A DNA stretch of 64,000 nt from NCBI GenBank assembly GCA_003599815.1, contig QZJZ01000031.1, positions 1 to 64,000 of the forward strand, read 5' to 3'. Positions 27,354 through 36,087 of this stretch are shown here, in pieces (positions within the stretch are counted from its first letter, which is position 1; each line of letters begins with the position of its first letter). Source of the stretch: Candidatus Auribacter fodinae (GTDB lineage Bacteria; Auribacterota; Auribacteria; Auribacterales; Auribacteraceae). Position numbers and translations under genes: made by a program. The notes below the pieces were generated by a model. It had not been told where the DNA came from and ran no database searches. It worked only from the letters and a program-made list of their open reading frames with translations.

Positions 27354-30158
27354 TTACTGTTGAGATGGCTCTGTTGTTACCGCAACAACACACCTTTCGC
27401 AAATTCCCGGAAAATTCGCATCACAATCAACTGTATTCGAATAATTCCAGCATCGCACACATTTTTCGCCGCCCGCTGTTTGAGCGTAAATAGCGACTGT
27501 ATTCATTTTTTCCGATTTGTACCAGTCTCCTTCTGTTTTTGATTCAGTAATTACCAGTTCGGAGACAATAAATATTTCACGCAGTGCACCGTGATTTTCA
27601 CGCAGGAAATCAGCCGCTTTTTTATCCGATGCGCACAGCATTACTTTTGCTTCAAGAGACGTACCTATAACCTTATTTTTTCGCAGGTTTTCCAGCACTT
27701 TCTGCACTTCAGACCTGAGTTCAAGCAGAAGTGACCACTTTTCCTCAAGTTTTATATCCTGATGATCTTTTGAGAAGGATGGCCAGTCACACAGATGAAT
27801 GCTTTCCTGAACGTGCTCAGGATACATTTTTCTGAAATACGACCAGACCTCATCAGCGGTGAACACCACTAACGGCGCTAAAATCTTTGCCAAAGATTCA
27901 GTTATTTTATACATCACTGTCTGAGACGATCTGCGACGCAGGCTTTTTGCGGCATCGGCGTACAAACGGTCTTTCAACGCGTCAAGATAAAATGCGCTCA
28001 TATCGACTGCGCAAAAATTATAGAGAGTATGAAAAATTTTATAGAATTCATACTTTTCATAATATTCCGTAACCTGCAGTCCGATCGAATGCAGGCGGCT
28101 TAATGCCCATCGATCCAGCTCATCAAGATCTTCGACACCTACCATATCTGTAGCCGGATTGAAATCATACAAGTTCCCCATAAGATATTTAAAGGTGTTT
28201 CTTATGCGTCTGTACGCGTCAGCAAGCTGTGCTATAATTACCGGCGAAATACGTATATCACCGGAATAATCAACTGAAGCAACCCACAATCGCAATATAT
28301 CAACTCCATATTGCGAAATTATATCTTGCGGAGAAATAACGTTGCCGAGCGACTTCGACATTTTACGCCCTTCAGCATCTACAACAAACCCATGAGTCAG
28401 AACAGTTTTAAAAGGCGCCTGATCCCTGCATCCAATAGCCGTCAACAACGCAGACTGAAACCATCCTCGATGCTGGTCGCTTCCTTCAAGATACAGATCA
28501 GCGGGGAATGACAACTCCTCACGCTGTTCGATTACTGCCTGATGACTGACCCCTGAATCAAACCAGACATCAATAATGTCCATTTCCTTATTAAATGAGC
28601 GGCATCCACATTCAGAGCATGTTTGCTGTCCGACAATTTCTTCTGCCGATTTAGAAAACCACGCGTCTGAACTTTCTTTTAGAAATACTTGTTCAATACG
28701 GCTGATGGTATCTTCATTTAGCAGTTCTTTGCCGCAACCGGCACAATATAATACGGGAATAGGAACACCCCATAACCGCTGGCGAGAGAGACACCAGTCA
28801 GGGCGGTTTGCCACCATGCTGGTTATACGATTTTCGCCAACAGCAGGAATCCATTTCACTTTCCGGATCGTATCCAGAGCAATATCACGCATTTTGTTAT
28901 TATCGACACCAATAAACCATTGTTCGGTTGCCCGGAATATGACCGGCTGTTTACAACGCCAGCAATGCGGATACGAATGATTAATATTTTCCACATTAAG
29001 CAATGCGCCAGTAGATTTCAGATGTTCGATGATAACCGGATTCGCTTTAAATATATTTTGTCCTGCAAAATGAGGGACAGTATCAATAAAACGCCCTTCA
29101 TGGTTTACAGGAGAATAGACATCAAGTCCATACCGTAGTCCGCACTCAAAATCTTCCTGGCCATGTCCGGGAGCAATATGTACGCAACCAGTACCTTGCT
29201 CAAGTGTGACATGGTCACTTAAAATTAAGGGCGAATTGCGATCAATAAATGGATGACGGGTGACTATGCCTTCAAGCTGGTCTCCAGTAGTCGATCTTAT
29301 AATCGAATAATTGCCGGCACTGGTTTTTGCGGCAAAGTCATCAATCAGATCAGTAGCGATAATAAAATTTCCATGATCAGTCTTTACCAGGCTATATGAA
29401 AACTCAGGTTTTACAGCTATGGCAAGGTTCGCGGGCAATGTCCATGGCGTTGTTGTCCATATAACCGCAGAAACAGGTGCGCAACCGTTTGTAAACCCGG
29501 TTTTATCACCAGTTATTTTAAACGAAACGTAAATTGAGGGGCTGGTATGATTATCATATTCTACTTCAGCTTCTGCCAACGCCGTTTCGCATGAAGCACA
29601 CCAGTAAATCGGCTTTAAACCTTTATAAACATATCCATTAAGATACAGTTCACCGAACAGCCTGGCTATGGTTGCTTCGTATGCATTATTCATGGTAAGA
29701 TAAGGATTATCCCACGAGCCAAAAATACCGAGCCGTTCAAACTCCTCACACTGTATTTTAACGTATTTAGCCGCGTAATTTCGTGCTTTCTTGCGAAACT
29801 TAAATTGATCTATTTCGTGTTTTGTGAGGCCTAGTTCCTTAAAAAGCTGATGTTCAACAGGCAAACCATGGCAATCCCAGCCGGGAACATAGGGCACAAA
29901 ATAGCCTTGCATTGTTTTGTATTTGACAATGATATCTTTTAATATTTTATTAAGCGCATGCCCCATATGAATATGCCCGTTGGCATACGGAGGACCGTCG
30001 TGAAGGATAAAGCGTTTGTTGTTTCTACGATTCGCAAAAACTTTTTCATTTAATTTTATACCATGCCACTCATTGAGTATCTGTGGCTCTTTCTGAGAAA
30101 GGTTCGCCTTCATTGGCAAATCGCTCTGAGGTAAATTTAAGGATTTTTTGTAGTCCAT
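27354..30158 (-). CDS. ileS: isoleucyl-tRNA synthetase
   Basis: A 934-aa class I synthetase. The HIGH motif is in HDGPPYANGHIHMGHAL (about residues 50-66), KMSKSLGNVI near 600, and WTTTPWTLPANLA marks the CP1 editing domain. The C-terminal zinc finger has GEKCVRCWNYS and FPGICERCVVAV. Start ATG 30158 (MDYKKSLNLP) gives the normal N-terminus; the track adds 29 residues. It heads the operon that continues through lspA and lgt. Confidence 0.97.
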   Translation of the reverse strand: MDYKKSLNLPQSDLPMKANLSQKEPQILNEWHGIKLNEKVFANRRNNKRFILHDGPPYANGHIHMGHALNKILKDIIVKYKTMQGYFVPYVPGWDCHGLPVEHQLFKELGLTKHEIDQFKFRKKARNYAAKYVKIQCEEFERLGIFGSWDNPYLTMNNAYEATIARLFGELYLNGYVYKGLKPIYWCASCETALAEAEVEYDNHTSPSIYVSFKITGDKTGFTNGCAPVSAVIWTTTPWTLPANLAIAVKPEFSYSLVKTDHGNFIIATDLIDDFAAKTSAGNYSIIRSTTGDQLEGIVTRHPFIDRNSPLILSDHVTLEQGTGCVHIAPGHGQEDFECGLRYGLDVYSPVNHEGRFIDTVPHFAGQNIFKANPVIIEHLKSTGALLNVENINHSYPHCWRCKQPVIFRATEQWFIGVDNNKMRDIALDTIRKVKWIPAVGENRITSMVANRPDWCLSRQRLWGVPIPVLYCAGCGKELLNEDTISRIEQVFLKESSDAWFSKSAEEIVGQQTCSECGCRSFNKEMDIIDVWFDSGVSHQAVIEQREELSFPADLYLEGSDQHRGWFQSALLTAIGCRDQAPFKTVLTHGFVVDAEGRKMSKSLGNVISPQDIISQYGVDILRLWVASVDYSGDIRISPVIIAQLADAYRRIRNTFKYLMGNLYDFNPATDMVGVEDLDELDRWALSRLHSIGLQVTEYYEKYEFYKIFHTLYNFCAVDMSAFYLDALKDRLYADAAKSLRRRSSQTVMYKITESLAKILAPLVVFTADEVWSYFRKMYPEHVQESIHLCDWPSFSKDHQDIKLEEKWSLLLELRSEVQKVLENLRKNKVIGTSLEAKVMLCASDKKAADFLRENHGALREIFIVSELVITESKTEGDWYKSEKMNTVAIYAQTAGGEKCVRCWNYSNTVDCDANFPGICERCVVAVTTEPSQQ

Positions 30159-30216
30159 TGTCGCAGAAAACTTTCTTGAATCTGATTTAAATGCGCCTCT
30201 ATTTTTTTGACGGTGT

Positions 30217-30245
30217 ATAATAACAGATAAAATAGCTCTCGTCAA
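30217..30245 (-). promoter_or_regulatory. promoter of the ileS operon
   Basis: Minus strand TTGACG (30240-30245), 17 nt, TATTAT (30217-30222). It lies in the divergent gap to ldh. I see no T-box features between it and ileS. Confidence 0.65.
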
Positions 30246-30383
30246 CCGTGTAATTTAACAAAATAACTTCAGCAAAATAACAGAATTTATTATTATGTTC
30301 ATTTTCTAATATTTAAAACTTTTTTGCGAAAACGTGACTCTTAAGAATAACAAACAGTTTTTATTTTTTATTTGGAGGATTGG

Positions 30384-31340
30384 ATGAAAACGGTGGATGT
30401 TGTTATTAATAAAGTAGTGATAATAGGTACTGGGTTTGTCGGATCAAGCATAGCATTCGCTTTAATGATGTCAGGGCGAGCAAGCGAGATTGTACTGATA
30501 GACGCCAACAGGAAAAAAGCTGAAGGCGAAATGATGGATCTGAACCACGGCAGTGCTTTTACTCCTCCGGTTGATATCTACGTCGGGGACTACAAAGACT
30601 GCAAGAATGCTGATATCATTGTTATCGCGGCAGGAGCCAATCAGAAACCGGGGGAAACCAGAATAGACCTCGTTCACAAGAACACCGCTATTTTCAAGGA
30701 AATCATTCCTCAAATAACTGCTGTGGAAAAAAACGCCATAATGCTGGTTGTGACTAATCCTGTTGATATTCTGACCTATGTCACTCTAAAAGTATCACGG
30801 TTGTTACCTGAACAGGTTATCGGGTCGGGAACGGTGCTTGACACTGCCCGGTTCAGATATCTGCTGAGCGAACACTGCGGCGTTGACCCTCGACACGTGC
30901 ATGCGTATATAATAGGAGAGCACGGCGACACGGAAGTCCCTGTGTGGAGCAGGGTCATTATTGGAGTAACACCCTTGGAACATTTCTGCAAGCTTTGCCA
31001 TAAAAAGTGCAATGAGGAAGTTAAAAACGCAATTTTTCATGATGTCAAAAATGCCGCATACCAGATAATCGAACGAAAAGGGGCTACATATTACGCTGTT
31101 GCGCTCGGTGTTCTAAGGATTATAGAGTCTATACTTCGAAATGAGTCAAGCCTGCTGACAATCTCTTCCTATCTGGATAATTATTATGGCATTAATGATG
31201 TATGCCTGAGCGTTCCAAGCCTGTTGCGCAGTGAAGGGATTCAGAAACATATTGAATTGCCGCTTAACGATGAAGAACATGCCGCGCTTCAGCGATCTGC
31301 GGATGAGATGAAAAATATCATCGCCCAGCTGGATATATAA
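30384..31340 (+). CDS. ldh: L-lactate dehydrogenase
   Basis: A 318-aa NAD-dependent enzyme reducing pyruvate to L-lactate. The NAD loop is KVVIIGTGFVGSSIAFA. The specificity loop reads AAGANQKPGETRIDL, with Gln where malate dehydrogenases have Arg, so lactate is the likely product. DTARFR and IGEHGDTEVP carry the catalytic residues. ATG 30384 has GGAGG six bases upstream; the track start, four codons earlier, lacks one. Monocistronic-looking, divergent from ileS. Confidence 0.92.
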   Translation: MKTVDVVINKVVIIGTGFVGSSIAFALMMSGRASEIVLIDANRKKAEGEMMDLNHGSAFTPPVDIYVGDYKDCKNADIIVIAAGANQKPGETRIDLVHKNTAIFKEIIPQITAVEKNAIMLVVTNPVDILTYVTLKVSRLLPEQVIGSGTVLDTARFRYLLSEHCGVDPRHVHAYIIGEHGDTEVPVWSRVIIGVTPLEHFCKLCHKKCNEEVKNAIFHDVKNAAYQIIERKGATYYAVALGVLRIIESILRNESSLLTISSYLDNYYGINDVCLSVPSLLRSEGIQKHIELPLNDEEHAALQRSADEMKNIIAQLDI

Positions 31341-31387
31341 ATCAACCGATACTGAGCGGAATTCATATCATCTACAATGTCGTATTT

Positions 31388-31424
31388 GGAGAATCAACAA
31401 CTCTAAAAAACTATTCTCTTTTTC
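31388..31424 (+). terminator. possible terminator after ldh
   Basis: GGAGAAT pairs with ATTCTCT across an 18-nt loop, followed by TTTTC. The large loop and A/T-rich stem make it weak. Confidence 0.3.
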
Positions 31425-31528
31425 TGATCGACAATGTATATTGAAATTACATTTATTTTCCAATACATAGGCAGAATAATACCAAAGTATATATGAGTAA
31501 AAGTATTCATCGAAGGAGATTATATACA

Positions 31529-33355
31529 ATGGGTATTGCACGAACCACGAGAACACGGTTAGTGTTTTATTGCATGCTCCTTGCTCATGTCATTATCACA
31601 CACCAAATTTTTGCTGAAGAAACTGTAGCAGAGAACCAACATTATTCTCAAACACTTGTGTTGACAATTCCCGGTTTTATGGTACCCGGCAAGACCATCT
31701 CACAGGAAAAACATTTCGGAAATCTCGCACAACTCATTGAGGAAATGAATGTCCCGTACCGTTGTGTTGTCTATAATTCCAAAGAATACCCACTCGGCGA
31801 GCAATCCGGATTGGTAACGGAAAAGTACTCAATCGGAACATTGCGTGTTATCCCTGATATCCTGTTTTTTATAGAACAGGAACGAATACGACGCAGTGAG
31901 AAAAATTTACCGTACCTACAGGATGTTGTCCTTATAGGATATAGTCAGGGAGCGCTCATAACTTTGCAATTTATTGGTCGGCACCTTAAATATAAGAAAC
32001 AATACGATGACTACATGCTTGAGTTTGGCAAGGAATTTGAGGCAATGAGTAATGATCCTGTGTATAAAGAGCTGGTTTTCGCAACCGATATATACCAGAC
32101 TATTCTCAATATTAAGTATCAGCGTCCAAGAGATTTTGAGAGGGATCACGGATTTAAGATCATTGATGAACGAGTTTTGCTTGAATTGGAACGGCGTTTT
32201 GAGATATTTAAGAATTATATTCTTGACCCTGCTTCCGTTTACCCGAATGTCACCAGTTTCGAGTCACCTGAAACGGACAAATACCCAAAACGGTACGATC
32301 TCTTGCGAACCTTTTTCGCAAAAAAAATCAATGATGCCGAATTTCGAACTCAATTTGTGACCTTTATCTCTGAACACGCTTTGTTTTATCCGGTAAAGGA
32401 TTTAGAATTCCGCTCAATATGCTTATCCGGGTCAATATTCGGCTCTCCTCAGGCAAATATCGGTTATGACCTTCTCACTAATTACAAGTTCATGCGAGGC
32501 GTTGTAAAAGGCTACGAACAGATTAAAGATACACGTTTAGGAAGCGTCCATCATATTCAGGCAATAGAGCGGCTTGTTTCTTTTGAAGATACCACTGACT
32601 ACCCGCTGAATTCCCAAAACAGCCTTTTCCTTGTTGGAGTCAACGGCGAGCAAGGGGATAACCTCGTGCCTCAGCCCTGTGCCCATTTAAGCGGGCATCA
32701 ATACGCAAGCATTGACGTTGCTGAATTTAGAGGAAATGCCCAACCTGTCCTCATCAGAAAGAAGAGCCTGCCTGACCTGCCAGTGGTTCCTTTGGATGTC
32801 CGCCATTTTCCGGTCAAAACTTTTTTCGGTTTAGGTCCAACCATTCCGGGTACTGCATATGTTGATACGGAACACCATCCTTCTTTTCCATATATTAAGG
32901 CATTTATCCAACAGGATTTTGATGCTATTTCACAAATGGAAGAGAGTGACAAAGTGGTTCTGCGGCAATTTATGGTTGAAATACAAATCGGGCGACTTGA
33001 GAGAATTAAAGAACGACTCAGAGAAATGAACGTAAAAAATGATACTGCCGGAATGGCAAGGTTATTAAGGGAAGCAGGGCTGAAAGTACAACTGATTAAT
33101 CGCCCTCCAGACATTACTATTCAGTCTGAGTATTTTAATAAAGATACTCTCACCTATGTGGTTATAGGCGCCATCGAAGAAGATATGATTGTTTTCTTTA
33201 AAGAAGATCTTGATACAAAAGTGGAACATCCGCTTGATTTTTTAATTACTGCTAAAGGATATCCGGAAGTTCAGGTGACCTTGCCGATACAAGCAGGGGA
33301 AATAACATTCCTCAGAGTCTTTGATTCTAAGCAGGATCATAGCGCCATCGATTAG
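31529..33355 (+). CDS. secreted alpha/beta-hydrolase (lipase-like), unknown substrate
   Basis: About 608 aa. A signal peptide (basic RTTRTRL, then a hydrophobic stretch ending near IFAEE) is followed by an alpha/beta-hydrolase start, 'LVLTIPGFMVPGKT'. The nucleophile elbow VVLIGYSQGALIT (Ser about residue 139) fits GxSxG. NGEQGDNLVPQPCAHLSGHQ (about residues 373-392) could give the acidic residue and His of the triad. The last 140 residues form a separate region: a helical, charged segment (QIGRLERIKERLREMN) and a beta-rich end. ATG 31529 has AAGGAG upstream; the track start at 31493 does not. I do not recognise a close family. It may be a lipase or esterase exported to the periplasm. Confidence 0.6.
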   Translation: MGIARTTRTRLVFYCMLLAHVIITHQIFAEETVAENQHYSQTLVLTIPGFMVPGKTISQEKHFGNLAQLIEEMNVPYRCVVYNSKEYPLGEQSGLVTEKYSIGTLRVIPDILFFIEQERIRRSEKNLPYLQDVVLIGYSQGALITLQFIGRHLKYKKQYDDYMLEFGKEFEAMSNDPVYKELVFATDIYQTILNIKYQRPRDFERDHGFKIIDERVLLELERRFEIFKNYILDPASVYPNVTSFESPETDKYPKRYDLLRTFFAKKINDAEFRTQFVTFISEHALFYPVKDLEFRSICLSGSIFGSPQANIGYDLLTNYKFMRGVVKGYEQIKDTRLGSVHHIQAIERLVSFEDTTDYPLNSQNSLFLVGVNGEQGDNLVPQPCAHLSGHQYASIDVAEFRGNAQPVLIRKKSLPDLPVVPLDVRHFPVKTFFGLGPTIPGTAYVDTEHHPSFPYIKAFIQQDFDAISQMEESDKVVLRQFMVEIQIGRLERIKERLREMNVKNDTAGMARLLREAGLKVQLINRPPDITIQSEYFNKDTLTYVVIGAIEEDMIVFFKEDLDTKVEHPLDFLITAKGYPEVQVTLPIQAGEITFLRVFDSKQDHSAID

Positions 33356-33432
33356 ACAAAATAAATCAACGAATTATAGCCAATTTATGAAACGAGTGTT
33401 ATTTTTCCAATAACACCAGGCAATATCAGAAT

Positions 33433-33470
33433 AAAAAAAGCGGGCAACATCATTTTTATGTTACCCGCTT
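33433..33470 (-). terminator. Rho-independent terminator of nagB-lmbE
   Basis: On the minus strand AAGCGGGTAACAT pairs with ATGTTGCCCGCTT (one A/C mismatch) around a short loop, followed by a run of seven Ts. It lies 25 nt after the minus-strand stop. It has no T run on the plus strand. Confidence 0.85.
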
Positions 33471-33494
33471 TGAGTGAGTTAGGTGAATATTAAA

Positions 33495-35918
33495 TTAAAG
33501 TTCTTCGGTTGATTTACGCAACTGACGCGAGAGGTCGAACAATTCTTTGGTCGTCAGGCTTTTGATAAACAGCATACCATGAGCCGCACGTAATCGGGGA
33601 TCCTGATTCCTGATAAAAAATTCTTCACCAAGCAGATCTTGAATCTGGACATACTGATGAACCTGAATTTTCCTCGCCAAGCCTGAGAACGGCCCGTCAA
33701 AAGCATACGATGGAAATGACGCGTCTTTCTGTGAAGCAAAAGAATTCAGGAATGAATCTTCCAAAGCAGTCAGCTGAGCGATGGAAACAGGAAAATACAT
33801 GTTCGCTTCACATGGATGGTACTTGAACCATACGTTCCTGTAACCGAGAACCTGAATATTGGTAATGCCAGTCTGTTCTTCATAGAGTTTCAGAGCATGG
33901 GCGATTGCTTGTAATACTTTGTAGTGTGTATCAGGCCCGCTTCCTTCCGGATCAAGCGCCAACGTGACAACGTTCGGTTTTACTTCAAGTAGAAGTTTCA
34001 GAATCGGCATTACATCACGATCAATGGTCGGCTCTTCAGTAAAAATGTCGCCTTTATAAAAACCAAGACGCAAATGACGAACTGAATCCATGGTGAAACC
34101 GAAATACGCCCAGAGCACATCAGCTTCCCATTCACGAACCATTCCTTTGAATTTCTGAATATAAGGAAGGTCTTTTTTGCCCGGATACTGGGTTTCGAAA
34201 TAATTAATCAGCTCTTCACAGCGTTCTTTGATATTCTCAATATGGTCGTCTTCCAGTACAATCATAGCGTTTCTGAGCATACGGCGTGACTGAGCTTCAT
34301 CCATTTGCATGACCCATTTGCGCGCGACTCCATCAAGATACATCATTGCTTCAGTATTTTTCGCATTGGAATTGCCCGCGTCAAAATAATCGGTTTCAAG
34401 AAGATCATTAAATGATCCGTTATTAAGAAATTCAAGCATTTTTCGCAATAAAGACGCTACATATGAGTTCGTAACAGCAGTAAAGCCTGACGTCATATAT
34501 GAGAAATAATGCTTGTTTGTCGGATTGGCAATATTTGCCTGTATATATGCAAGATATCCAAGCATGATGTCATCATGATGCGGAGCTGTATGAAGAAACA
34601 CAGTGTTGTCGCGTACCTGCAGGCCTTTATCAAGGCTTGACTTAATATGCTTCAATGTCCGCTCTTTGGATTCTTTCCAGTTATGATCCACTTTTTTCAA
34701 TAAAGCGGATGCAAATCGATCCTGTTTGAAATCCTGATCGTTGAGTTCAGAGATAGTTTTTCCGGAATCAAACCCGATATTCATAACAAACCGGTATTCT
34801 TTTTCAACAGAAGGGGCCGCATCATTAACGTAATCAACATAACACCTTTCAGTTAGACAGGTTGCCGCTCCATGGGTTATATAGAACCGAGCTGAAGGAA
34901 GCTTCTGCAGAACCGATGCCGGATATGTATTGTTTAACGGACTGTGTATAGAATCAGCCACGATACCGCTTTTTGCTTCACCTGCGGCGATAATTATAGC
35001 GGTCGCATCAGGATTGGACGTAATTGTGCTTAAGCCGATAGTAATAACCAGTCTGCCTCTGGATACCTCAATACCGCCAAGATCGCCCGCCGCCGCCGCT
35101 TCCGTCTCATAGTTTGTGTGGGTGAGGCGAGTTGTACTGAAGTGATCTGAACCACGCACATTAAAGCCAATATGCCCGTCAGGCCCAATACCGCCAAGAA
35201 AAAAACCGATACCGCCAAGTTCGCGAATTTTCGCTTCATATTCGGTACAAAACTGATCCGCCAGTGCAACAGCATTTTTCTGCAGTTTTTCTATATATGA
35301 ACGAGATTTGCGATAACGAAGCGTCAGGTCGACTTTTTTATCGCGAAAGATATCCAATACATTATACTGGCTGGTAGAGCCGATTTCGGAACAATCCAAA
35401 AGCAAACATTTTTCAGGATCCAGCCCAAAACCTTTGATGTAATATTTATTCACATAGTAATAAAAACTATTATGCTGTAAAGGATTCATCGGGTAAAACT
35501 CGTCAATCTGGATGAAGTGCAGACTACCCATTTCCGGCTTGATTTTTGTATCAATGCCGTTATTTTCCAGATCGGCGCAAACAGCTTTATCATTCCAGTT
35601 ATTTAGATAATACTGAACCCATTTGATAAAATGTTCCGGCGTTTTTCCCGTCGGCAAAGAAATAACGCCGCCCGGATTTACCTGAACCCATTCCAGAAAA
35701 CGTAACGCGCTTAACTTGCCAAGCCGAGGAAAGTTATCCACGATGATCGTTGGAATTTTTTCAGCAGGCGCATAAATGAGATCGTACGGCGTAACCGCCA
35801 TAGCTGTAGCTTCAACTTTGCTCAGGCGGTATTTTTTGTATTTCTTTATTAACTCATCAATCTCAGGACCTTGATTTTTCGCGGGAGCAGGTTTCTTTTT
35901 CTCGTTCTCAGATGTCAT
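33495..35918 (-). CDS. fusion of NagB-like deaminase and LmbE/PIG-L-like deacetylase
   Basis: About 807 aa. The N-terminal half (about 55-380) is a glucosamine-6-phosphate deaminase/6-phosphogluconolactonase fold: ISLPTGKTPEHFIKW, FIQIDEFYPM and GGIGPDGHIGFNVRGS, with the NagB Asp and His. The C-terminal half (about 440-790) carries 'FLHTAPHHDDIMLGYLAYI', a variant of the AHPDDE zinc motif of LmbE-like N-deacetylases. Together this suggests removal of acetyl and amino groups from an amino-sugar phosphate, but the variant motif (HHDD) leaves the deacetylase activity open. ATG 35918 has GGAG six bases before it. It has its own promoter and terminator, so it is monocistronic. Confidence 0.82.
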   Translation of the reverse strand: MTSENEKKKPAPAKNQGPEIDELIKKYKKYRLSKVEATAMAVTPYDLIYAPAEKIPTIIVDNFPRLGKLSALRFLEWVQVNPGGVISLPTGKTPEHFIKWVQYYLNNWNDKAVCADLENNGIDTKIKPEMGSLHFIQIDEFYPMNPLQHNSFYYYVNKYYIKGFGLDPEKCLLLDCSEIGSTSQYNVLDIFRDKKVDLTLRYRKSRSYIEKLQKNAVALADQFCTEYEAKIRELGGIGFFLGGIGPDGHIGFNVRGSDHFSTTRLTHTNYETEAAAAGDLGGIEVSRGRLVITIGLSTITSNPDATAIIIAAGEAKSGIVADSIHSPLNNTYPASVLQKLPSARFYITHGAATCLTERCYVDYVNDAAPSVEKEYRFVMNIGFDSGKTISELNDQDFKQDRFASALLKKVDHNWKESKERTLKHIKSSLDKGLQVRDNTVFLHTAPHHDDIMLGYLAYIQANIANPTNKHYFSYMTSGFTAVTNSYVASLLRKMLEFLNNGSFNDLLETDYFDAGNSNAKNTEAMMYLDGVARKWVMQMDEAQSRRMLRNAMIVLEDDHIENIKERCEELINYFETQYPGKKDLPYIQKFKGMVREWEADVLWAYFGFTMDSVRHLRLGFYKGDIFTEEPTIDRDVMPILKLLLEVKPNVVTLALDPEGSGPDTHYKVLQAIAHALKLYEEQTGITNIQVLGYRNVWFKYHPCEANMYFPVSIAQLTALEDSFLNSFASQKDASFPSYAFDGPFSGLARKIQVHQYVQIQDLLGEEFFIRNQDPRLRAAHGMLFIKSLTTKELFDLSRQLRKSTEEL

Positions 35919-35973
35919 TTTCATCTCCATATGGTTATATGTTAATAATCATGGGTATCGTAAAAAAGGGGAA

Positions 35974-36003
35974 ATTATACGAAAATAGAATGTATTTTGT
36001 AAA
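35974..36003 (-). promoter_or_regulatory. promoter of nagB-lmbE
   Basis: Minus strand TTTACA (35998-36003), 18 nt, TATAAT (35974-35979), in the gap after polA. Confidence 0.5.
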
Positions 36004-36087
36004 TAAAATAATTATATTTTATTCTACCAATCTATATTTTAAACCAATTAAGCGAATTGATCAATATCTATTGCCTTGACAATACAA

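Noticed and set aside
30159-30216. T-box leader before ileS
   Set aside because: The leader between promoter and start is only about 50 nt, and no AGGGTGGNACCGCG-like sequence is present.
30384-31340. malate dehydrogenase instead of lactate dehydrogenase
   Set aside because: The specificity position in AAGANQKPGETR is Gln, as in lactate dehydrogenases; malate enzymes have Arg there.
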